From NCBI GenBank assembly GCA_016858145.1, contig JAEHOE010000029.1, positions 930,001 to 994,000 on the forward strand: a DNA stretch of 64,000 nucleotides, given 5' to 3'. This document shows, piece by piece, positions 11,671 to 22,161 of this stretch. A program made the position numbers and the translations under genes. The stretch is from Edaphochlamys debaryana. Its lineage: Eukaryota > Chlorophyta > Chlorophyceae > Chlamydomonadales. Position 1 is the stretch's first letter, and each line of letters starts with the position of its first letter. The notes beneath the pieces are model-generated. The model had not been told where the DNA came from. It saw only the letters and a program-made list of their open reading frames with translations, and made no database searches.

Positions 11671-14600
11671 ATGGATTCTGACACCTCAGATTACGAGGAG
11701 GACAAGGGAGGCGGAAACTTGTGAGTCCGCGAGCTGATGGGGGCGGGTCCCGCTCGCAGCTGTCGTCGCGGTGCCGCCGCGTAGCTTACCAGGCCTTTAG
11801 AAAGTGCATGTCATCTACACACCGGAAATTGGTCCTTGTCGTTCAACCTGCAAGCTGTCCGTGCAATTTGGCGGGACCGGACATGCCTCGCGGGTGACCA
11901 TCTCGCCCTTGCCTTCAATCACAGCGTCCTTCACAATGCGGCTGAGGCGGGCGACGTGGGAGCTCTGGAGCGGCTGCTGGGCTTGTCGGGTGGCGCGGAG
12001 GGCGCGGTGAGGAGGCAGGGGCGGGCGGAGGGTGTCGGTGTGGCAGGACGTCGCCGCCGCCCCAGTTCAGCGAGCGAGGTCCCGGGTTGATGCCTAGCAA
12101 GACCTAGCACGACTAATGCTAATGAAGGTAGCGGGAGAGCATCCACCTTCAGCTGGCTGCCCCCGCCCTATCCCTTCGACCCCCCACCAGATCGCTGCAC
12201 TTTTCTTTCAACCCAGCTCCTAGCCCAGCCCTGCCCTCACTGTATCTCGGCCGACCCTTATATACACCTAAACCCCGCTTCCTCACGCTGTCCCTACCCG
12301 CACCCAAACCGCCGCTGAAGCCCCTGTCCTGCCTCACTTCCAACCTGCAGCAAGCGGTTGCCCTGAGCACGCTCTTCCGTCGCCTGGTCAACCTGGCGGA
12401 CAATGACGAGGCCACGCCGCTGCACGTAGCCATCATAAACGGTACGGCAGGGTGCGGCCGTACGGAAGATTTACCGCGCGTCATGCCGCATCGTCTTAGT
12501 TACTGCTGCCCCGGTGGTCTTGGCCCCCAAACCTGGGGCCCTAACGTTCGCCCAGGTCTTCGAAGCCAGCGCCCACCAGCCCCCCTCCTCATCCGTGCCG
12601 TACGGCACTCGCGCCGCTCGCCCCCGTCCACTTCTTGGCCCCCACAGGCCACCCCGGGGCCGCGCGCGTGCTGCTGCGCTGTGGCGCCTCCCCCGCCAAG
12701 CCCTGCGACGGGGCGCCGCCGCTGGCGCTGGCGGCGTGCCTGGGGCTGGCGGCGGCGCCGGAGCGGGCGGCGGCGGCGGAGGGCTGCGTCGAGGCGCTGC
12801 TGGCGGCGGGGGCCGACCCACATGACAGGTGAGGGCGCACGTGACGGGACACGTGGCGGGGCACGGGCACGTGGGGAGTTTCGGTTGGGGCTCGGGGTGG
12901 GGATGGGATTCTGGCGGAGTGAGGCTCGGGGTGTGAGGGTCGGGGTATGGGGAAGGGCTTTGTGCGTTGGGAGCATTGAGAGAGTGTCTATTGGAAGCAC
13001 GATAGAGTCGGGCAGGTGGGGGGGCGGGGAGTTGGGATCCCCGGGGAGCTCCGCCTAGGGTTCTGGGCTGCTGGAGCTACACCTAGGGGCAGGCGGCAGC
13101 TGGACTTACAGCGGCGGCGGCCGGGGCTGACCCGGTCACAATAAAGGTCAGGCGCTCTGGCACTGCCCCCGGTTGCTGCCGGAGGGGGTGGGGGTAAGCT
13201 GCGTCCCCCCTCGCCCTTTCCCCGGCCTTCCACCGGCCCCCGCCCCCGGCCCCGTCTTCATCTTCCCCACCCAAAGGCTGCTTGGCTCTGTTCTGGCGTC
13301 ACCTTGGCCCCTTCCCGACCCCTTCCCCGGCCCCTTCACCGGCCCTTTCACCGGCCTTCCTCCGACACCGTTTTTATCCCCACTCCACCTCCCTCACACA
13401 GGGACGACGGCGGTCGGACCGCGCTCCACTGGGCAGCCGCCGCCGGCCGCCCCGCCTGCATCACCTCCCTCTTGGCGGCGGCGACGGAGGCGCACCGCCG
13501 CCGGATCACAGCGCTGGCGGCCGACGGCAACGCCCTGGCGGCGGCGCTGGGCCCTGCCGCCGCCGCCGCGGCCGCCGCCGCTGGCGGAGGCGGCGCCGCC
13601 GGGGGCGAGAGCTCGCCGCCGCCGCTGGACCGGCCGGAGCACATCCTGGCATCGGCGGTGGGTGGCGTTGGGGTGGGGGACCATTGTGGGTTGGTGCTCG
13701 CGAGTGCAGGGTGCACCCAGGCCCCTGCCCCTTGCCCTGACACAAAACCACTACGGCCTCACCCTCCTCAACCCAGCCTCTACTCCGCTGCCGCTGTCCT
13801 CACTCAACCTGGTCCGCCTCCTTTCCACCCCTTGACCCTCCCTGGACCTGACAGGACCATGACGGGCTCACCCCCCTCCATCTGGCGGCCAAGCACGGCC
13901 TCCCCGCCACCGTCACCCAGCTGCTGGCCGCCGCCGCCGACTCCGGCGCTGCCGCCACCACCGCCGCCGCTGCCGCCGCCGAGGAGGCGACTGCGCTCGC
14001 CGCCGCCAGGGCCAAGGCCGCGGCTGAGGCCGCGGCTGTGAAGGCGGCGGCGGCTGCCGCCGCCGCCGAGGCTGCAGCGGCGGCCGCCGCTGCCGCGGAT
14101 GGCGGCGGCGCCGGACCGGCTCCGACGCCGCCGGCGCCCGCGCCGCCGCCGCCGCCGCCGCCGGAGCCGGTCAGCCCGACGGCGCTGGCCCTGCTGCTGC
14201 CCGTCGCGGACCCGGCCGCATTACTAAGGATCAAGACGAAGACGGAGGGCCACACGGCCCTCCACGTGGCGGCGGCGGCGGGCCGCGCGCGTACGGCGGC
14301 GGCGCTGCTGGAGGCCGCCGGGGCGGGCGCGGCGGCGCTCCTGGCCCTGGCGGATAAGAAGGGGCGCACGGCTGCGGACTTGGCGCGGCGGAGGGGCTTC
14401 AAGGTGGTTGGGGTCGTTCGGGCTGCCGACTTACGGCGGCGTGGGCAGTAATCACCGGGCAATCACTGGGCCATCACCGGGCAATCACCGGGCAATCACC
14501 GGGCCAACATACTGGTTATCACACCAGATGCTAGATTTGCATGCACGTAACCGTCTGGGCTGGCGATGTATGGAGACGTGGGCAGAAACCACCACAGGTC

Positions 14601-17600
14601 TGGACCCAACCCACGCAAGTCGCCTAGCTTACCAACTACCAAGCGTGGTCCCCCCCTTTCCAAAGGGCTCGCCTGTGGCACCTGCCCCACCCTGTGTGTG
14701 TGTGTTTTACCCCTCCGGTCCCGCCCCTTCCCCCCTCCCTCTCAACCCCGCCCCCCTCAGGCTCTGGCCGCTGCGCTGGCCGCCGCCGCCAAGCAGGGCC
14801 CCTTCCAGCCGCCGCCCCCGCCCTCCGGCACGCCCCCGGGGGTGGACGCATCGGCCTGCGAGGGCGCTGACGGCCAGGCCACGGGTGCGTCCCCTGGTCA
14901 GGGGGGGGGAGCATGGGTCAGTCATGGTCAGGGGAGGATGGGTCGTGTCATGGGACATGGACATGGGACATGGGACATGGGACATGGGACATGGGACATG
15001 GGACATGGGACATGGCACATGGGACATGGGACATGGGACATGGGACATGGGACATGGGACATGGGACTGGGACATGGGACATGGGACATGGGACATGGGA
15101 CATGGGCTGCTTTGACCACGGGTGCGGCCTCTGGTGTGGGGGAGGATGGACGGTGTCATGGATGCCTTGCCTTGCTGTGCCTTGCCGCACCCAGATGGGG
15201 GGCGGGTGCCGGGTGTGTGATCTCGCATCAGTTCAGGGAAGGGCGGGGGAAAGTCACGTGGCCTGCCTTGCCTTGCACTGCCTTGCACCCGCATTGCCCC
15301 CCCCCCCATTGCCTACTTACTGTTACTGTAAGCGCATACCTGACGGGCTTCGCCATCCTGTGGTCAGGGGGAGGACGGGGGGATGGGCGCCCTGCAGGGT
15401 ACCCAGCACGCCGCACCCACCCCTCCCGCCTCCCCCTCCTCCCTCCCCCCCTCCCCCTCCCCCCAAGGCACCACCGCCCTGCTGGCCCCCGAGGACTGCC
15501 TGCTGCACCGCACCGCGCCGGAGCCCATCCTCAGGTGCGGGAGCCGACAGGGGCGGAGGGGGGGAGGGGTCGCCCTCTCCCGCGGCCCTTCTCCCCAGCT
15601 CAACCAGACCCGGCGCCCTCAGGTTGGCCGCCGAGCCGCCTTCCCTCTGTACCACCTTCGCTTACACCCTCGAGATCGCATGCCCCTACCTTTCCTTTTC
15701 CCTTCCTCACCCCAGGTCGGCTGCCGAGCCGCCCCCCGAGAACGTCAACCGACTGCACGTGCTCACGCGGCCAGGTGCGGGGCGTGAAGCGCGTGCGGGG
15801 CGTGCGGGGCGAGAAACGGGGCGTGCGGGGCATGGGAGGCGCGGTTGGACGCACCCTGGAGGGTCTGGGTGCGGCGGGGCGGGGGGTCCACTGGGGGATA
15901 CGCGAGGGGGGGGATCGCGTAAGGGGCCCAGACCCTCAACATGTCGTCGGCCAAACCCCCAACGCCCAACTCCCAACTCCCAACCGCCAACCGCCGCCGC
16001 AGTGTCGGGCATCCTGCACAACGCCGAGTTCTCGGGGCTGCGCTGGCGCACCTCCGACGTGCCCCAGGTGGGGTGTGGGTGGGGGATGAGATCTTTGAGG
16101 AGGAAGAGATCTTTGACGAGGGGTGGGGGTGGGGAGAGAGGTGCCCTGTCGTGGCTCCTGTCTGGCCACAGCCCACGATGCCCTCGCTGCTGTCAACGGC
16201 ATCCTGGAATCCGGACCGGACCGGACGGATCCTCAATCCCCCCCCCCCACACTACCTCCCTCCCCCCAGGCCCCCATGGTGGATGTGCCACGTGGGGCAT
16301 GCCCCCTGCCCATGACACGTGCTTGCCACTCTTGCCCCCTCCCTTACCCCCCGCTCCGCTCTCCAATCCTCCGAAATTCACCCCCCTTGTCCCCCCCTTC
16401 TCGTTTAGGCCCCCATGGTGGACGTCCTCAAGTGCCACGACTGGTCCTATGTGCGCGGTATCATCCAGGTGGGGGGTGGGGGTGGGGGTGGAGGTGGGGG
16501 ATCGCTGGACGGATCGGAAGCCGAGAAGGTTTTGCGGGGGAGACGGGGGCGTGTGAGGGGTGACGAGTTCGAGACCGCAGAGCCCGGACGGTGTGGCGGC
16601 AGCCAGCTAGCCCGATGCGCACCGGGGTGTGTTTGGGGCTGATCGCCAAGGAACCGCAAGCGCCGCTGGGAGCCGGTCAGGCCTGTGGTGCAGAACCCGC
16701 GTCGCGGGCGTGCGGCTTTTTGAGTGCGGTAAGCTAGCATGATGACTAGAGCGGCACTTGTGTTGCCGATATGCTGTTCGCATGTTTGGGAGGCAGCGGG
16801 CGAGAGGAGCCGGCCCACACGCCGTACCGACCCCACATCTCGACGCCCCCCCCCCCATCCTCTACCCCTCCCCCCCCTCAGGCCTGCGAGTCTGTGGCTG
16901 ACTCACCCTCGGCCGTGGGCGCCCTGGATCCGGACACAGCGCTCAGGTGGGTCCGGGCTGGACTCCGGAGTCCGGACCGGACTGGACTGGATCGCACTGG
17001 ACTCAACCGGACTGGGTCGGACACGGTTCTGGACGGGGCAGAGTAGCAGTAGTGTAGTAGTGTATGTTGGATTCTCGACCGGACGCAATCCAGGACAGGA
17101 CTACGCGTTCTGCGACGGCCGCAACCCCAGCCGCCCATTTTGTGTGCATCACTCCGTCTGTCTGTCACTCCGTCTGTCTAGTCGCATAGTGATTCTCCCC
17201 CTGTAACCCCCTGGTGTCCCTCCGATTCCCCCTGGCCCCCAGTCGCCACACGATGCGGGCAGCTCTGGCGGCTGCGGGGGCGGTGTGCGCTGCGGTGGAC
17301 GAGGTGATGACCGGCAAGGTAGGGACATGATGGGCTTGGGATGGTGGGGCGGATGCTGTTGGTTGCGGGGATGGCGCGTGGCGGGCGGGTGGTCGAGCGC
17401 GCTGGCCCCGAGGCTGTTGGCCAGGGGTGGATGGGGCCACGTAGGTGGGGATGGTGGGGCGGATGCTGTGTGCTGACCCTACCTTGGTAGTAGTCGCGAG
17501 TAGAGCATACCGTACCCAAAGCTGATGCGGAGGCTGTGGGTGGCGGTGCGTCTGGTGGCCTGGTGACGATCTCCCATGCATGCGATGCGGTCCCGCGAGG

Positions 17601-20600
17601 GCGTGGGGCCCGGTGTTTGACCAGCCTGGGTTGTCTTGACGAATGGTGGATTGCACCCCTGACGCACACGCACCGCACCCCCCCCCCTCTCCCGCTTCTC
17701 AGATTCAAACACCTCCCCTTCGCCCCCCCTGCCCCCTCCCCGAAAGGCCCGCAACGCCTTCTGCGCCGTGCGCCCCCCCGGCCACCACGCGGGGCCCACG
17801 GGCGTGGTCCCCTCCCCCAACGACCCCCACGGATCCCACGGCTTCTGCCTGCTATCCAACGTGGCCATCGGCGCCGCCTACGCCATGGCCATGCACAGAT
17901 CTAGTGAGTACGGCAGCCGTACGGAACGTGTACGGCAGCAGTACGTACGGCGGTGGGGGCGGGCGCTGGGGGCGCGTGCCTGGGGAAGGGCAAGGGACAC
18001 GGGGGGAATGGAGGAGTCGCGCGAGAGATCGCTTCCGTCGGGGATCCGTCCCGTGTCTCCACCTCGCTCGTTTCCCAATCCCGCCTCCTGCCCCCAGGCG
18101 TGCAGCGCGTGGCGATCCTGGACTTTGACGTACACCACGGCAACGGCACCCAGGTACGGCACTTTGTACGGCACATGGCACTCGGTCTCCCGCTTTCCAG
18201 CACTCGCAGAGGGGGGCCCGCCCTCACCTCCCGCCCCCTCCCATGGCTCTGCAGTCCTGCGTGCTCAACACCGCCCCCTCCCCTCACCCTCCCCTCACCC
18301 TTACTCTCCCCTCGTCGACCCCCCGCCCCCATCCCTCTGCCACCACTCCCGTCTCACCCTTTCCCCTTCCAGACCCGCGTGCTCAGCACCGCACCCGCCC
18401 GCCACCCCGCCCTTACCCACCTGGTACCCGCCCTCACTCAATTCCAATGCGCTCACATGGCATAGCCTCAACCTTTAACCCCTCATACCTCCTTATCGTT
18501 TCCCGCTCGAAGACATACTCTCATACTTCCCCCCCGCATGCACCCAGGCCTGCGTGCTCAACACCGCCCCCTCCGTCCGCTCCGTGGCGCTACGCACCCC
18601 CTGGTCCGAGGGCTCGCAGCAGTTCCCCGTGTGCAAGCCCTGGATGGGGGACGGCGACACGCACAACATCTTCTTCGCCAGGTGCGTAGTGCGTGTGCGG
18701 GAGGTCCAGCGTTCAGAGGGAGGGAGAATGGGTCGACTGCGTGCCGCGGTATCGTTGCCGGGTGCCTTCCGCATCCTCAACCCTCGAACGCCCCGCCTCT
18801 CCCTTCTCCCATGCCCTAAAACGCAACGCTAATGCCTGTCTTCTCACAGCTCTCGAACCCGCAGCTTCTCCACATTTCCCTGCGCCTCGATATTGTGTTT
18901 GCAGCGTCCAAGGCTACGGCCGGCGGGGCTCGATTGGGTGGTTCTACCCAGGCTCAGGCGCCACCGCTGACAGCGCCGTCGTACCGAGCCTGCCGCCGCC
19001 GACAGGCGCCGCCGCTGGCGGCGGCGGCGGCAGCTCTGGCGGCGCAGTCCCGACCACGTCAACCGACGGCGCCGGCGGCGGCGGCAACGCCGCGTCACCG
19101 ACGACGGCGATCGCGGCGGCGGCCGCCGCCGCGGATGCAGCGGCAGCGGCCATGGCGGCGGCGGCAGCCTCCGCTGGCGGCGGCGCGCCGCCGGCGACGC
19201 CGGCCGCCGCCGCGGCGGTGCAGGACGGCGGCGCCGCCGGCACCAGTGGCGGCGGCGCGGCGTCTGCATCTGGGCCGTACCCTGAGGATCCGGATGGGGA
19301 GTTCAAGGGGTCGTACGACGTTACCGTACTCGGGGGGCCACGTGTCATCAACGTCGGCATCCCAGGGCCAGGTGGGCTTCACGCAGCGGGCGTGATCCCC
19401 GTACCTGCAAGAGACGCACCGCACCCCGGCAGCCTTGACAACAACCCCACGGGACGGTGCATACACTGCTAGGTTCTGACCCCAGCCGCCGCTCAGCCCC
19501 CCTCTTTGGCCCCTGACTGTCGTCGCCACTACCCTCCCCCCCCTTCCCCACCCGCAGGGGGCAAGCCGCGCATGTGGCGGCGGGCCTGGAGGGACAAGAT
19601 CCTGCCCGCCCTCATGAACTTCAGGTGACAGCGGTTGGCGGTTTGTGGAAGCGGTTGGCGGTTGGTAGTTGGCCGGTGGCGAGTGAGGACGGGGGTTCGG
19701 AGCAGGTGCACGGCGGGGCCATGACTGTGGTCTGGACGGGCCGCGGCCGTTACGGACGCACGAATATGCCAGACGAATATGCCCAACTCCCAACCGCCGG
19801 CCGTACTGCCGCAGGCCCGACATCATCATCGTGTCTGCCGGCTTCGACGCGCACCGCAAGGAGGACCTCAACCTGCGGTGAGCGGCCGGGGGTTGACGAG
19901 AACCAACGTGGCAGGAAGCGCATCATATACCGTAGGTGAAGCCCCCGCGAGACTGGGGGCCGGGAGTGCGTGTGCTTGCGTCTGCGCTCTTGCAGCGCGC
20001 ACCGGAAGGAGGAGGAACTGAACCTGCGGTGAGCGGCCGCGAGACCGGGGGCGGGGGGACCCCAAGCGTTCGGCTGTTCTACGCTCTTGCAGCGGGGCCT
20101 TGGTCGGAGGGGTGGCATCGTGTTGGTGGCACTTCCTGTAACAGCCCCGGCCCCTTGACCCACGTGTGTGCCATGTGTGTCTGCTGCCGAGCGCCCATGT
20201 GTTCCCCCCCGGCCCCGTCCGCCCAGGTACGTGGGCGTTACGGAGGCGGACTACGAGTGGCTGACGGGGCAGATCGTACAGGTACGGCAACGAGCTCGAT
20301 CGCGGACAGCGCTAGCGCTTACGTGATCGCAACACTGTCAGACGGCTGTACCCACATCATTCCAGCCCAGCCGTTGTTCGCTACGGTAACTGTCAGATCA
20401 CGTGACTGCTCGGTCCGGTGTCCGTACATTCGTACATCCGTACGAATCTGCAGGTGGCCAACGCCTGCTGTGGCGGACGCGTTGTGAGCGTGCTGGAGGG
20501 GGGCTACAACCTGAGAGGGGGGCCGCTGGGGAGCGCCTTCGCGAGGAGGTGAGAGGGGCCGGGCCGAGGGGAACGGGAACGCGCGCCGGTTTGTTGCGTT

Positions 20601-22161
20601 GTTCGGTAGTGACCGGGGCTAAGCAGCAGATATCAGCGCAGGCGCGCAATGCAGGGAGTGGAATCCCAAGTAAACCGGTACCCCAAGCCCCTCTCCCTCC
20701 CTCGCCCCGCCTCCTGCCCCCCTTGACACCGTGGCGGCCCACGCGCGCGCGCTCTCCTCCCCCACACCTCTCCCTCCCATCTCCTCCCTCTTTCCTCCCT
20801 CCTCCCCCCCTCCTTCCCTCTCAGTGTGGCGGCCCACGCGCGCGCGCTCTCCTCCCCCACACCTCTCCCTCCCATCTCCTCCCTCTTTCCTCCCTCCTCC
20901 CCCCCTCCTTCCCTCTCAGTGTGGCGGCCCACGTGCGCGCGCTCTCCTGCCCCGACGCCTGCCCCTACGACCCCGCCGACGCCGAGGCAGAGCGGGCGGC
21001 GGAGCGGGCGCTGGAGGCACGCAAGGCCGCGCGGGCGGCGGCGCTGGCAGCGGGTGAGAGCAAGAGGGGTTTGGGAGGGGGGCAGGGGTGGTGACGGGGC
21101 GGTCTGAGGGCGGCAGCGCGGGCGGCGGGTGGGTGGGTGCGAGGGGCGGGGAGGCGTGGGGGCCAAGGGGGACGGGGGGTTGGCCGGGTGTTGGGTAACA
21201 AGGGCCGGCGGCAAGGGCCAGGCTGAAAGGGCGATGAGGGGCAGGGAGGGCGCAGCGGGGACAGATGCTGCAGGGCGCAGGAGGGACAGGGGTGGGGCGG
21301 GCCGGCGTGGTGATGGGGCGGGGCTGAGGGCGGCGGGTGAGTGCCAGTGCGGGGGCCCAAGGGCGGCGGGGGACTGGCAGGGTGGTGGCGAGGCTGCTGA
21401 TGGCAGGGTGGTGGCAGGGCCCAGCCAGGCGGGTAGGGTGATGCGAGCTCTGGCGGCGGAGCGGGCGGCGGATGATGGGAAGGGTGGCGCGGGGCCCAAA
21501 GGGCCCCACCCTGGGGACCGCCGAGGCGCTCTGGGGGCTTGGACCCTGTGGTTAGGAGTACCCGGGGGCAAGCGGCAATGCGCATGGGGATGCGTAGTAG
21601 CACAGGCAAGCGGGGGACAAGGGGGCAAGCGGGTTACGGGGGGCAAGCGGGTGACAGGCGAGCCGGCAAACGACAGCGACTGACACGTGTGGTGTGTGAC
21701 CAGGCAGCAGCGCGCGCGGCGGGGCCACTGGGCCGCACCCTGGGGACCGCCGAGACGCCGCCGTCCCCATCCCTCAACCCTCCGTGCGCCCTCCCCCCAT
21801 CTCCTCCCCCGCAGGCATCCCCGTGCCCAGCCTCGCCACCCCCCGCTCAGTGGCGCCCACGCCCCGGGGCTTCCCACCGCCGTCCTCCGCCGCCGCCGGC
21901 GGCGTCGGCGGCGGCCCCGTGGCCATGGAGCTGGAGACGCCCATGCCGCCGCCGGCGCCCCGCCCCGACGGCGCCGCCGCCACTGCCGCCACGCCGGCGC
22001 CTGCCGCGGCTGCCGCTGCCGCGGCGGCGGCGGCCAGCGAGGAGCCGTCGACCAAGCGGCGGCGGCGCGCCCCGGTGGACTACGCCGCGCTGAACGCGCA
22101 GCTGGAAAAGGAGAAGGCGGAGGCCGAGGCCGCGGCGGCGGCCAAGGGGGGCTCCACCTGA
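11671..22161 (+). CDS. Ankyrin-repeat / histone deacetylase fusion protein
   Basis: Zinc-dependent protein deacetylase, probably nuclear. 23 exons, 1143 aa: 11671-11720, 11793-12006, 12351-12441, 12648-12828, 13402-13657, 13855-14403, 14761-14884, 15468-15534, 15716-15774, 16003-16067, 16409-16468, 16882-16946, 17243-17318, 17747-17903, 18098-18153, 18548-18681, 18905-19371, 19558-19624, 19815-19877, 20227-20281, 20454-20548, 20920-21053, 21815-22161. The start is the ATG of an acidic MDSDTSDYEED. Residues about 50-450 hold ankyrin repeats (SVLHNAAEAGDV, TPLHVAI, GRTALHWAAAAGR, GLTPLHLAAKHG, GHTALHVAAAAGR) broken by poly-Ala. From about 515 (ENVNRLHVL) the deacetylase domain follows: RPPGHHA (His632/633), DFDVHHGNG (zinc ligands Asp682, His684), SAGFDAH (zinc ligand Asp924), EGGYN (catalytic Tyr970). 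All active-site residues are present. The C-terminus has a KRRRR nuclear-localisation-type cluster and a charged helix. Substrate is unknown. Confidence 0.93.
14949..15106 (+). repeat. GGGACAT heptamer minisatellite in an HDAC intron
   Basis: About 22 copies of a 7-bp unit (GGGACAT) in the intron 14885-15467, interrupted by a C substitution near 15015 and a CTGG variant near 15066. The unit length creates open frames of repeated GTWDMGH on + and CPMSHVP on -, which are artefacts. Confidence 0.95.
15623..15643 (+). repeat. Echo of HDAC exon 9 start
   Basis: CTCAG then GTTGGCCGCCGAGCCGCC precedes the real CCCAG then GTCGGCTGCCGAGCCGCC at 15716. An acceptor is present in both. Confidence 0.8.
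16270..16290 (+). repeat. Echo of HDAC exon 11 start
   Basis: CCCAG then GCCCCCATGGTGGATGTGCC repeats the true exon start at 16409 (GCCCCCATGGTGGACGTCCT). Confidence 0.8.
16965..17040 (+). repeat. GGACTGG-type simple repeat in HDAC intron
   Basis: Imperfect repeats of GGACTGG/CCGGACTGG immediately after the donor of the exon ending at 16946. Confidence 0.6.
18255..18400 (+). repeat. Two echoes of HDAC exon 16 start
   Basis: The exon at 18548 begins GCCTGCGTGCTCAACACCGC. Copies after their own CAG start at 18255 (TCCTGCGTGCTCAACACCGC) and 18373 (ACCCGCGTGCTCAGCACCGC), separated by C/T-rich DNA. Confidence 0.85.
19996..20028 (+). repeat. 33-nt in-frame duplicate cassette exon in HDAC gene
   Basis: TTGCAG, 33 nt, then GTGAGCGGCC. 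The 33 nt encode AHRKEEELNLR in the frame of the upstream exon end AHRKEDLNLR (19815-19877), and the following donor region (GTGAGCGGCC.GCGAGAC) is duplicated too. Both splice sites are canonical and the phase (2 to 2) fits its neighbours, so inclusion would add 11 residues next to the zinc-ligand motif SAGFDAH without a frameshift. Confidence 0.8.
20731..20920 (+). repeat. Perfect 95-bp tandem duplication carrying an exon start
   Basis: Two identical 95-bp units (20731-20825, 20826-20920) precede the true exon start at 20920/20921. Each unit contains the exon's first codons (GTGGCGGCCCACGCGCGCGC), a C/T-rich tract and a CTCAG acceptor. Identity of the units implies very recent duplication. 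Confidence 0.95.

Noticed and set aside
14949..15106. CRISPR-like array
   Set aside because: Contiguous 7-bp units with no spacers in a eukaryotic intron.
14408..16556. Long plus-strand frames of 235-547 aa with repeated GTWDMGH
   Set aside because: Created by the 7-bp minisatellite and stop-free GC-rich introns; they conflict with well-phased HDAC exons.
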